From assembly GCA_017395425.1 (NCBI GenBank), contig JAFPUM010000014.1, positions 18,973-82,972 on the forward strand: DNA of 64,000 bases, given 5' to 3'. This document shows, one piece after another, positions 32,690-40,771 of this stretch (position 1 is its first letter; each line of letters begins with the position of its first letter). The DNA comes from Clostridia bacterium (lineage in GTDB: Bacteria > Bacillota > Clostridia > Oscillospirales > Acutalibacteraceae). A program made the translations under genes and the position numbers. The notes below the pieces were generated by a model. That model was not told the origin of the DNA and ran no database searches. It saw only the letters and a program-made list of their open reading frames with translations.

Positions 32690-35380
32690 ATGAAAATCAA
32701 AGGCTTGACAGACGCTGAAGTCGCCGCGTCAAAAGCAAAATACGGCGACAACAGCATGACCGAGCAGCCGGGCGAAACTTTTTGGCAAAAGCTGCTGGGC
32801 AATTTCGGGGATCCGATGATCAAAATCCTCTGCTTCGCGCTCATTGTGAACGTGGTGCTGGTGGTGCTTGATTACGCGGAATTCTATGAGCCGGTGGGCA
32901 TCGCGGCAGCCATTCTGATTGCGACGCTGGTCTCGACGTATTCCGAGTACAACAACGAAAATGCCTTCAAAAAGCTCCAGGAGGAAGCCTCGCGCATTAT
33001 GTGCAAGGTCTACCGCAACGGCGAAATCGTGGAAGTGGCGATCAACGATCTGGTGGTAGGGGACTGCATTCTGCTCCAGTCGGGCGACAAGATTCCCGCT
33101 GACGGTCTGATGATCGACGGCGATATCAAGGTTGATCAGTCGGTGCTCAACGGCGAAAGTCAGGAAGCCCGCAAGGTCGCGATTCCCGAAGGGTATGTGG
33201 AGCCGGACGAGCCGATGGATTTCCTCAATGTGTACAAGGTGTTCCGCGGCGCGGTGGTATGTTCGGGCAACGGCGTCATGCGGGTCACGGTCGTGGGCGA
33301 CAGCTCCGTCTATGGTAAGATTGCCAGCGAACTGCAAGCCGACGACGACAGACAGTCGCCTCTGCAGGTCAAGCTTTCGGCGCTCGCGAACGGCATCAGC
33401 AAATTCGGCTATATTGGCGGCGCGTTGATTGCGGTAGCGTATCTGTTCCAGCGCTTCTTTGTGATGAATCAATTCAACGGTGCGAAAATCGGAGCGTATT
33501 TTCACCGTACAGGTGATGTGGTGCATGACATCGTGAATGCCGTGATGTTTGCGGTGATTATCATCGTCATGGCGGTGCCGGAGGGACTGCCGCTGATGGT
33601 GGCGCTGGTGTCGGCGATGAACATGAACAAGATGCTCAAGGACAACGTGCTGGTGCGCAAAATCGTGGGTATCGAGACTGCAGGCAGTCTGAACATTCTG
33701 TTCAGCGACAAGACCGGTACCATTACCAAGGGCAAGCTGGAGGTTGTCACCTTCATCAACGGCGACCTCAAGGAATTCAAGCACATCAGCGATATCCCCG
33801 ACGAACTGGGCAACCTCATTACGCTGAGCATCAAAAACAACACCGATTCGGTGGTATCAGGCGAGGGAGCCAATCGTAAAATCGTGGGCGGCAACGCGAC
33901 CGAACGCGCCGTATTGGGCTTCGGTGTGGGCACCGACAAGACCTTCCGCGCACCCAAGGTGAACAGCATTCCTTTCAACAGCACGAATAAATATTCCGCT
34001 TCCACCGTGGAGGGAGATTACAACATCACCCTCATCAAGGGCGCGCCCGAAAAAATGCTGAAAAAATGCAAGTACTATTATGATACCGATGGCACCCGCA
34101 AGCCTTTGACACACGCGGCTGCGATTGACGCCAAAATGGACGAACTGGCGGAACGTGCTATCCGCGTGCTGGCGTTTGCCACGTCGGACAGCGCCATTGC
34201 GGACGGCAGTCTGCCGGAAGATGACTGGACGCTGGTGGGCTTTGTGGGCATCCGTGACGAGGTGCGTCCCGAATCCATCAAGGCAATTAAGGAAGTGCGC
34301 CGCGCAGGCGTGCAGGTGGTCATGATTACGGGCGACCGGAAGGAAACCGCTGTGGCAATCGCCAAAGATGCGGGTATTCTCCGCAAGGACACCGATCTGG
34401 TCTATACCTCCGACGAGCTTGCGGGCATGACCGACCGGCAGATTCGCAAGCAAATCCGCAAAATCCGCGTGATTGCCCGCGCGCTGCCCTCCGATAAGAG
34501 CCGCCTCGTGCGCATTGCGCAGGAGCGCAATCTGGTAGTAGGTATGACGGGCGACGGCGTGAACGATTCTCCCGCGCTGAAAAAGGCGGACGTGGGATTT
34601 GCGATGGGCGGCGGCACCGAAGTCGCCAAGGAAGCGGGCGATATCGTGATTCTCGACGATAACTTCCTCTCCATCGACAAGGCGATTCTCTACGGACGCA
34701 CGATTTTCAACAGCATCCGCAAGTTCATTGTCTTCCAGCTCACGATCAATGTCGCAGCCGTGCTGATTTCGTTCATCTGCCCGCTGCTCCAGCTTGACAA
34801 TCCCCTCTCCGTCACCCAGATTCTGTGGGTCAACCTCGTCATGGATACGCTCGCGGCACTGGCATTCGGCGGCGAACCGGCGCTCCGTCGCTTCATGAAG
34901 GAGAAACCCAAGAAGCGCGACGAAAGCATCATCAGCGGCACCATGTGGTCATCGATTCTCACGGGAGCGGGCTATACGGTCATCATGAGCCTGATCCTCC
35001 TGCTGATGGGAGACAGATGGTTCCCCGAATGGGCGAGAACCCCGGAGGGAATGCTCTCCGAAAACCATCTGACCGGTTACTTTGCCTTCTTTATTTTCGC
35101 GGCGGTATTCAATGCCTTTAACGCCCGTACCGAAGAACTCAATCTTTTTGATAACATCGGCAGAAACAAGAACTTCCTGAAGATCATGGCGCTGATCACT
35201 GTGGTACAGGTGGCGCTGACTTATTTCGGCGGAGAAGTCTTCCGCTGCCACGGTATGACGGTTCCGCAGTGGGGGATCGTGCTGCTGCTGGCATTCACGA
35301 TTATTCCGGTCGATTTGATCCGCAAGTGCATTCTGAAACTCGCGGCGCCCGAAGCGGAAAAGAAATCCGTAAAGCGTTAG
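32690..35380 (+). CDS. P-type calcium ATPase (PMCA type)
   Basis: 896 residues. It pumps cations across the cytoplasmic membrane using ATP. The actuator loop contains LNGES in place of the common TGES. The phosphorylated Asp is D340 in SDKTGT, and GDGVNDSPALKKADVG is the hinge motif. The membrane helix before the P domain has AVPEGLPLMVAL (M4). M5 FQLTINVAAVLISF and M6 LWVNLVMDTLAALAF, with Asn and Asp four apart, match plasma-membrane calcium pumps rather than SERCA or sodium pumps. ATG 32690 follows CAGGAGG. It is a single gene between a consensus promoter and a strong terminator. Confidence 0.92.
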   Translation: MKIKGLTDAEVAASKAKYGDNSMTEQPGETFWQKLLGNFGDPMIKILCFALIVNVVLVVLDYAEFYEPVGIAAAILIATLVSTYSEYNNENAFKKLQEEASRIMCKVYRNGEIVEVAINDLVVGDCILLQSGDKIPADGLMIDGDIKVDQSVLNGESQEARKVAIPEGYVEPDEPMDFLNVYKVFRGAVVCSGNGVMRVTVVGDSSVYGKIASELQADDDRQSPLQVKLSALANGISKFGYIGGALIAVAYLFQRFFVMNQFNGAKIGAYFHRTGDVVHDIVNAVMFAVIIIVMAVPEGLPLMVALVSAMNMNKMLKDNVLVRKIVGIETAGSLNILFSDKTGTITKGKLEVVTFINGDLKEFKHISDIPDELGNLITLSIKNNTDSVVSGEGANRKIVGGNATERAVLGFGVGTDKTFRAPKVNSIPFNSTNKYSASTVEGDYNITLIKGAPEKMLKKCKYYYDTDGTRKPLTHAAAIDAKMDELAERAIRVLAFATSDSAIADGSLPEDDWTLVGFVGIRDEVRPESIKAIKEVRRAGVQVVMITGDRKETAVAIAKDAGILRKDTDLVYTSDELAGMTDRQIRKQIRKIRVIARALPSDKSRLVRIAQERNLVVGMTGDGVNDSPALKKADVGFAMGGGTEVAKEAGDIVILDDNFLSIDKAILYGRTIFNSIRKFIVFQLTINVAAVLISFICPLLQLDNPLSVTQILWVNLVMDTLAALAFGGEPALRRFMKEKPKKRDESIISGTMWSSILTGAGYTVIMSLILLLMGDRWFPEWARTPEGMLSENHLTGYFAFFIFAAVFNAFNARTEELNLFDNIGRNKNFLKIMALITVVQVALTYFGGEVFRCHGMTVPQWGIVLLLAFTIIPVDLIRKCILKLAAPEAEKKSVKR

Positions 35381-35405
35381 ATTTTATTCATTCAAAAGAT
35401 TTGGT

Positions 35406-35463
35406 AAAAAACCCGATTCCGACCGTATATCAACCGTATATCACGGCGGAGTCGGGTTTTTTG
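35406..35463 (+). terminator. Terminator of the Ca-ATPase gene
   Basis: AAAAAACCCGATTCCG (35406-35421) pairs with CGGAGTCGGGTTTTTT (35447-35462), 25 nt after the stop. The loop holds a direct repeat of ACCGTATATCA. Confidence 0.9.
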
Positions 35464-35569
35464 TCATTTCATCCCGCTGATATATGAATGATGAATGAAT
35501 AATCTATGAGATTTTGGTAAATCTTTCTAAATTCAGACAAATCTCCAAAAGTGTCGTATGGGAAATGGG

Positions 35570-35599
35570 TTGACATGGTTATGAAAATTATGATATAAT
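35570..35599 (+). promoter_or_regulatory. Promoter of the citrate synthase gene
   Basis: TTGACA at 35570-35575 and TATAAT at 35594-35599 with an 18-bp spacer and an extended TGA before the -10. Confidence 0.85.
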
Positions 35600-35661
35600 A
35601 TACAAAAAAATAGAATTCATTACATTGCATAATTATAAATATCAGAAAACAGGAGGCATTT

Positions 35662-36993
35662 ATGACAGAGAAGCAACTGAGACAATATGCGGCGGGGAAA
35701 AAAGGTTTGTGTATCGCAAACGATACGATTTCGGATGTACTGTTCAGCGAATACGGGGTCAACCGCGGTTTGCGTGACGAAAAGGGAAAGGGCGTTCTGG
35801 CGGGTCTGACCAATATTTCCAAAATTGTTTCCTTCAAGAATATTGACGGGGAAAACCGTCCGTGCGATGGCGAACTGTGGTATCGCGGCTACAATGTTCA
35901 CACGCTGATCGAGGCGTTGGGGGAAGATGAATTCGGATTTGAGAAAACCGCTTATCTGCTGGTATTTGGACAGAAACCCAGCGAGCGTGAGGAAGCGGAG
36001 TTCTGCCGCGTATTGGGGGAATGCAAGCGGCTTCCGGTGAATTTTACCCGCAACGTCATCATGGAAGGACCTTCCAAGGATATCATGAATTCCATGACCA
36101 AGAGCATTCTCACGCTGGCTTCCTACGATGACGAGGTCAACGCGGCGACACTCGAGAGCTGCATTCGGCAGTGCATTGAACTGATCGCGGTGTTTCCGAT
36201 GCTGGCAGTCTACGGCTATCACGCCTATAATCATTATGTCAATGACGAGAGTATGTACATCCACCGCCCGGTTCCGGCGCTTTCCACCGCCGAGAATATC
36301 CTGCGGATGCTGCGTCCCGACAGTTCCTACACCAAGCTGGAAGCCAAGGTGCTGGATGTGGTGCTGATGCTGCATATGGAACACGGCGGCGGCAATAACT
36401 CGACTTTTACCACCCGTGTGGTCACGTCGTCGGGTTCGGATACCTATTCGTCCATCGCGGCGGCGATGTCTTCCCTGAAAGGACCCAAGCACGGCGGTGC
36501 CAATATCAAGGTCATGGAGATGATGGAGGATATCCGGGCGCACGTCAGGGATAAGACCGACCGTCAGGAAGTGCGCGCCTATCTTGCCAAGATTCTCGAC
36601 GGCACGGCGTTTGACGGGAAGGGTCTGATTTACGGCATGGGACACGCGGTCTATTCAGTGTCCGACCCCCGCGAACGGATTCTGAAATCCTATGTGGAGG
36701 CGCTGGCAAGCGAAAAGCATGAGCAGGAAAGCATCACCTTATACAATATCATCGAAGAAGAAGCGCCCAAGCTCATCGCGGAAAAGCGGCATATCTATAA
36801 GGGCGTAAGTCCGAATGTGGACTTTTACAGCGGGTTTGTCTATGAAATGCTGGGCATACCGGTGGAACTGTACACACCGCTCTTTGCCATTGCGCGGATT
36901 GTAGGCTGGAGTGCCCACCGCATTGAGGAAATGATCGGCATGAACAAAATCATTCGTCCCGCTTATATGAGCGTGATGGAAGAAATCGAGTAA
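35662..36993 (+). CDS. gltA: Citrate synthase
   Basis: 443 residues. It condenses acetyl-CoA with oxaloacetate and is the likely start of an oxidative branch to 2-oxoglutarate and glutamate. Conserved regions: LWYRGYNVHTLIEAL, HMEHGGGNNSTFTTRV, GPKHGGANIKVME (active His) and GMGHAVYSVSDPRERIL (second His), with the C-terminal DFYSGFVYEMLGIP carrying the catalytic Asp. No citrate lyase or aconitase gene is adjacent. CAGGAGG precedes the ATG. Confidence 0.94.
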   Translation: MTEKQLRQYAAGKKGLCIANDTISDVLFSEYGVNRGLRDEKGKGVLAGLTNISKIVSFKNIDGENRPCDGELWYRGYNVHTLIEALGEDEFGFEKTAYLLVFGQKPSEREEAEFCRVLGECKRLPVNFTRNVIMEGPSKDIMNSMTKSILTLASYDDEVNAATLESCIRQCIELIAVFPMLAVYGYHAYNHYVNDESMYIHRPVPALSTAENILRMLRPDSSYTKLEAKVLDVVLMLHMEHGGGNNSTFTTRVVTSSGSDTYSSIAAAMSSLKGPKHGGANIKVMEMMEDIRAHVRDKTDRQEVRAYLAKILDGTAFDGKGLIYGMGHAVYSVSDPRERILKSYVEALASEKHEQESITLYNIIEEEAPKLIAEKRHIYKGVSPNVDFYSGFVYEMLGIPVELYTPLFAIARIVGWSAHRIEEMIGMNKIIRPAYMSVMEEIE

Positions 36994-37052
36994 TTGTCAT
37001 ATAAATTAAAAACGTCGGCTTGTCTGACGAATCAAAAGGGGTTGTAATCGGT

Positions 37053-37616
37053 ATGGCAGTCAATCTGAGAAAAGGGGAGAGGGTCAGCCTTTCCTCCCGG
37101 AGCAGCAAGGTCAACGGCATTATCGTCGGGCTGGGCTGGGACAGTGCGCAGATGGGCAGTGCGGCAGTGGACTGTGACGCCTCCGCCATTCTGTGCGGTC
37201 TCAACCGCAAGGCGTATGACGTGATTTATTTTGGAAAAGCGCGCAGTCAGAACGACGCCGTTGTCTACACAGGCGACAGCCGCACGGGGGACGGCAGCGG
37301 CGAGGATGAACAGATTTATATCAATTTTACCAAGCTCCCGCCGACGGCGGGATTGATTGTGGTGGCGGTCAATATTTACGATGCCAAAGCCAAGCGGCAG
37401 CATTTCGGCATGATCAACAACGCGTTTGTTCAGGTACGCAACTGGAAAACAGGCGAGCAGATGTGCCGGTTCAATCTGACCGACAATTACAGCGGCATGA
37501 CGGGCATCATCGCGGCGGAAATCGTGCGCAGTGCCGACGGCTGGGACTTCGTGCCGATGGGACAGCCCATTCCCGAAGCCAGTCGGCTGCAATCCATTGT
37601 CAAACTCTATCAGTGA
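37053..37616 (+). CDS. TerD family protein 1
   Basis: 187 residues. MAVNLRKGERVSLSS is the usual TerD start, and GDSRTGDGSGEDEQIYINF is the calcium-binding acidic loop between the beta-sandwich halves. NIYDAKAKRQHFGMINNAFVQV continues the fold. TerD proteins bind calcium and are tied to tellurite resistance and stress responses, mechanism unclear. ATG 37053 is preferred on homology; the ribosome site AAAAGGGG is weak. The upstream frame from TTG 37020 adds 11 residues. It follows citrate synthase by 60 bp and precedes a second TerD gene by 28 bp. Confidence 0.88.
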   Translation: MAVNLRKGERVSLSSRSSKVNGIIVGLGWDSAQMGSAAVDCDASAILCGLNRKAYDVIYFGKARSQNDAVVYTGDSRTGDGSGEDEQIYINFTKLPPTAGLIVVAVNIYDAKAKRQHFGMINNAFVQVRNWKTGEQMCRFNLTDNYSGMTGIIAAEIVRSADGWDFVPMGQPIPEASRLQSIVKLYQ

Positions 37617-37644
37617 CGGCAGCGTGAAAGGAGAATGATGTATT

Positions 37645-38217
37645 ATGACGTCTGAAAAACGGTTTTTGTCTGACAGCGTGTGTGTCCGCACGGCACTCTC
37701 GTGGGATACGGAGGGAAAGGCACCCTGTGATCTGGATCTGTCCGCCTTTTTGCTGGGTGCCGACGGAAAGGTACGCGGCGATAATGATCTGATTTTCTAC
37801 AATACGGAAGTGGCAGTGCTGACCGAAGGTTCGTTCTTTCACAGCGGCGACAGTCTGACCGGCTCGCCGGGTGACGGTGTGGACGAAAGCATTCTGGCAG
37901 TGCTGGACAAGATTGACGCGGACATCTGCCGCGTGGCATTCTGTGTCACCGTCGTATCCGCCGAGGGAGAAAAGCGGTTGTCCTCCGCGTCTCACGCGGT
38001 CTTTACGGCGAACGTGGTGTCCGATCTCTTTGAGAAGGACGGACAGGAAATCTGCCGCGTGGATTTGCTTGCCGCTTACCCGGATACCGAGGGCGTAGCG
38101 GTGTTTGAACTCATCCGCTCGTCTGACGGCTGGGCGTATGAAGTGCCATCGCAGCCGGTCATGGGCAATCTGGCGGCTTTATGCGGCGCATTCGGGCTGG
38201 AGGTTGCAGAAGGCTGA
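37645..38217 (+). CDS. TerD family protein 2
   Basis: 190 residues, a paralogue of the preceding gene. APCDLDLSAFLLGADGKVRGDNDLIFYN is the TerD core, and SGDSLTGSPGDGVDESILAVL is the acidic calcium loop, somewhat less acidic than in the first copy. The N-terminus lacks the MAVNL start of the first copy. The two genes form a pair closed by a strong terminator. Heteromeric TerD assemblies are known in the family; pairing here is inference. Confidence 0.88.
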   Translation: MTSEKRFLSDSVCVRTALSWDTEGKAPCDLDLSAFLLGADGKVRGDNDLIFYNTEVAVLTEGSFFHSGDSLTGSPGDGVDESILAVLDKIDADICRVAFCVTVVSAEGEKRLSSASHAVFTANVVSDLFEKDGQEICRVDLLAAYPDTEGVAVFELIRSSDGWAYEVPSQPVMGNLAALCGAFGLEVAEG

Positions 38218-38250
38218 GGTTTTGTCTTCGGCGAGAAATACGAAAAAATA

Positions 38251-38290
38251 AGGGAGATATCCGCGCTTGATAGGCGGATATCTCCCTTTT
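38251..38290. terminator. Bidirectional terminator between terD2 and the CofE-like gene
   Basis: AGGGAGATATCCGC (38251-38264) pairs perfectly with GCGGATATCTCCCT (38274-38287). T-rich bases follow on the plus strand, and the minus strand also runs into TTATTTTTTC, so it can serve both convergent genes. Confidence 0.9.
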
Positions 38291-38316
38291 GCGGTTGTGA
38301 GTTACGGAAAAACAAA

Positions 38317-39039
38317 TTAGCCCTTCACCGGGCGGACGATGCAGAGCGGGGTCTGCTCATGACCCTGACCGAGGGGGTTGTCCTTGAAGATAGCGGACAG
38401 GAACTCGTCGGTGAGATCAGCCGAAGGCTTGCCGAGAATGTTGACGCCGATGTCATTGGCATCCACGACGATGACCTTGTTGCCGCCCATTGCTTCGGTG
38501 AATTGTTTGGCAGCCTCATGGGGCTTGTCCGGCGCCATTTTGGCATAGCCGTTATAGGGCGGGATGGTGCAGTCGCAGGGACCGTCGATGGCGCGGGCAG
38601 CCGGTCCGAGAATATTATAGAAGACGCCGCGCTTGCCGAAGAGCTTGCCGATACCGGCGATGACGGCGGCGAAAAGAATCTTGGGACGACCGACGGAGCG
38701 GATAGCGAGTTCCATCGTTTCCGGCATACCCAGACCGATGCCGTAGGGGGATTTATAGACAAACTTGGTCAGGAATCGGGCCAGACGGGAGGGCTTGATC
38801 TCATTGATGGGGAAAGCACGTCCTTGGCTGATGGCGAGAATCTTTTCGCTCATATAGATCATGTCGCCTTCCTGAAGGTAAGGCTTGACCAGTTCGTTCA
38901 GCAGTGCCACCAGATCGTCGCCCGACTTGACGATAGGGGTCTTGACAGGATAGCGCTCAAAGCTGCCCGCATCGGTGGTGATGACGAGGTTCTTGCCCTC
39001 GTTGGGCTGAAAAGGCATATTCTGTACTGTCTCGCTCAT
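38317..39039 (-). CDS. CofE-like (F420-0:gamma-glutamyl ligase-type) protein
   Basis: 240 residues. The segments GDMIYMSEKILAISQGR and IDGPCDCTIPPYNGYAKMAPDKP, followed by VIVVDANDIGVNILGKPS, match the fold of coenzyme F420 gamma-glutamyl ligase. Most Clostridia do not make F420 and no other F420 gene is in the window, so the true substrate is probably different and unknown. The first 35 residues extend beyond the core. It has its own minus-strand promoter and converges on the TerD pair with a shared terminator. Confidence 0.8.
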   Translation of the reverse strand: MSETVQNMPFQPNEGKNLVITTDAGSFERYPVKTPIVKSGDDLVALLNELVKPYLQEGDMIYMSEKILAISQGRAFPINEIKPSRLARFLTKFVYKSPYGIGLGMPETMELAIRSVGRPKILFAAVIAGIGKLFGKRGVFYNILGPAARAIDGPCDCTIPPYNGYAKMAPDKPHEAAKQFTEAMGGNKVIVVDANDIGVNILGKPSADLTDEFLSAIFKDNPLGQGHEQTPLCIVRPVKG

Positions 39040-39104
39040 AATTGACGATTCCTCTTTCCGATATATTTTTTTACCATGAAAAACAGGGTGTTTCCATGTT
39101 CCCC

Positions 39105-39133
39105 ATTATAGTACTTCCCCGCCGAAAATGCAA
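39105..39133 (-). promoter_or_regulatory. Promoter of the CofE-like gene
   Basis: On the minus strand TTGCAT (39133-39128) and TATAAT (39110-39105) with a 17-bp spacer. Confidence 0.82.
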
Positions 39134-39239
39134 GTGTTAAGCGTAACCGGATGAAAATTTATCCGTACTGCCCGATAATTGTGGAATTGGTGGAGAGATG
39201 TTGGTAACTAATGGGCAAAAGGACATGGAACGGCAGCCA

Positions 39240-40109
39240 TCAGCGCTTCTTCTTGAAGATGGTGCCCACAACGCGGGGGCCGGCATTGACGGCAATGGCA
39301 GCGCCGATCTGATAGTAATCCGCCGGGGGATAGCCGAGCTTCTGGGTCATGGCTTTGGCGAGGTCTTCGGCGACGTAGGGATCGTTGCCGTACACAATGC
39401 AATAAGGGGTCTGCGGCTCGATTTCAGCGGCAGTCATCTGTACGACGGTGGAAATCACAGGCTTTTCGCCTCGCACCTTGGTTTCAGTGGAAATGACATG
39501 GTCATAAATGCGCATGATGGGTTTGAGTCCCAGTGCGTCGCCCACAAAGGCGGCGGCACCGGGAATACGTCCGGATTTCCGGGCGTATTTGAGCGAATAG
39601 GGAGCAAAGAAGACGGTAGCGTTTTCCACCCAGTGCGTGATGTAGTCGATGATCTCCGAAGCGCTGGCGCCGCGCTGTGCCATTTTGGCACCCTCCACCA
39701 CGGGATAGCCGTAGGCTCCGGTATAGCTGCGGCTGTCAATGGAGGTGATGCGCATTTTGCCAACGGCTTCGGGATGTTCCTCAAAGAAGCTGTCCGCCGC
39801 CATGAGGGAATTGTTGTAGGTAGCGGAACCGGTGCCGTTGATGAGGACGCAGATGAGATCGGTGACGCCGTCGCGGAACATCTCTTCATAGACCTCTTCA
39901 AATTCAAAGGCGGTCACCTGCGAGGTAAGAGGCAGACCGTCGTAGGATTCCATGATGTCGTAGAACTTCTCATTGTTGAAATCCACGCGGCTGACATAGG
40001 ATTTGTCGCCCACCGCTATTTTGAAGGGGACGACCTTGATGTTATATTTTTTTTCATGTTTTTCCGAGATATCGCTCGCGGAATCGGTCAGTAGTCTGAT
40101 TTTTGCCAT
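39240..40109 (-). CDS. DegV family fatty-acid-binding protein
   Basis: 289 residues. IRLLTDSASDISEKHEKKYNIKVVPFKIAV is the DegV N-terminus, with the TDSASD acyl-carboxylate binding loop. ITSIDSRSYTGAYGYPVVEGAKMA and GRIPGAAAFVGDALGLKPIM are conserved. DegV/FakB proteins present fatty acids to the kinase FakA; fakA is not in the window. ATG 40109 follows GGGAGGAG; the longer frame to 40160 has no ribosome site. It lies 86 bp downstream of a MarR gene on the same strand and may be under its control. Confidence 0.92.
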   Translation of the reverse strand: MAKIRLLTDSASDISEKHEKKYNIKVVPFKIAVGDKSYVSRVDFNNEKFYDIMESYDGLPLTSQVTAFEFEEVYEEMFRDGVTDLICVLINGTGSATYNNSLMAADSFFEEHPEAVGKMRITSIDSRSYTGAYGYPVVEGAKMAQRGASASEIIDYITHWVENATVFFAPYSLKYARKSGRIPGAAAFVGDALGLKPIMRIYDHVISTETKVRGEKPVISTVVQMTAAEIEPQTPYCIVYGNDPYVAEDLAKAMTQKLGYPPADYYQIGAAIAVNAGPRVVGTIFKKKR

Positions 40110-40195
40110 AAAAATTGTTCTCCTCCCACCGGATAGATGGTAAAAACGGGATGATTTCAAGGCTGTGATCGGTTGTATCAGAGCAGCCTGTGCGT

Positions 40196-40666
40196 TCAGG
40201 CCTCGCTCAGACCGGACGGCTGTCCGTCGGCAAGCGAGAATAAATTGTCGCTGATGGTAAAAAGAGTGCGGTAAAAAATTTCGAGATCGGAAACCGGAAT
40301 GCTGCCGCTGATGTTATTGAGGACGCTATCGATAATACGGTTGATTTCCTGGGTGACATGGCGACCGGCTTCAGTGAGGGTAAGCTTATTTTTGTACTTT
40401 TGTCCGTGATAAAGACTCTGCCGTATCACATAGCCTTTTTGGGTCAGCTCGGTGATCACGCGGGAAATCTGTGCCTTATCAACATGACCTGCCTCGGAAA
40501 GCTCCGCGGCGGTCAGACCGTCCTGATTTTTGCCAAGTTGCACCAGAAAAAGAACGTGAGAGCTTTTCAGACCATAGGGCAGCATCATTTCGCTTTTGAT
40601 CTTCTGAATACATTTACAAATCAGCGATACCGACACATCAAACAATTCAAAACGATCCTGCAACAT
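40196..40666 (-). CDS. MarR family regulator
   Basis: 156 residues. The winged-helix core is LTAAELSEAGHVDKAQISRVITELTQKGYVIRQS (about 55-90) with the wing KYKNKLTLTEAGRHV. MarR proteins usually repress neighbouring genes and release DNA on ligand binding. ATG 40666 is 7 nt after AAAGGAG; the upstream frame (to 40714) overlaps the promoter region. The promoter contains a candidate palindrome at its -35, and the downstream gene is DegV, so fatty-acid-related control is possible (inference). Confidence 0.9.
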   Translation of the reverse strand: MLQDRFELFDVSVSLICKCIQKIKSEMMLPYGLKSSHVLFLVQLGKNQDGLTAAELSEAGHVDKAQISRVITELTQKGYVIRQSLYHGQKYKNKLTLTEAGRHVTQEINRIIDSVLNNISGSIPVSDLEIFYRTLFTISDNLFSLADGQPSGLSEA

Positions 40667-40717
40667 GGTTATGCTCCTTTCCGGCGATTCCTGCATTTTA
40701 TAACTTCCTGTCACTTA

Positions 40718-40747
40718 ATTATAAAGGGAAATCGTTGATATGTCAAC
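40718..40747 (-). promoter_or_regulatory. Promoter and candidate operator of marR
   Basis: On the minus strand TTGACA (40746-40741) and TATAAT (40723-40718), perfect consensus with a 17-bp spacer. GTTGA-TATG-TCAAC (40734-40747) is an inverted repeat covering the -35 hexamer, a plausible site for autoregulation. Confidence 0.8.
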
Positions 40748-40771
40748 AACTATTTGATCGAAGAACAAGTT

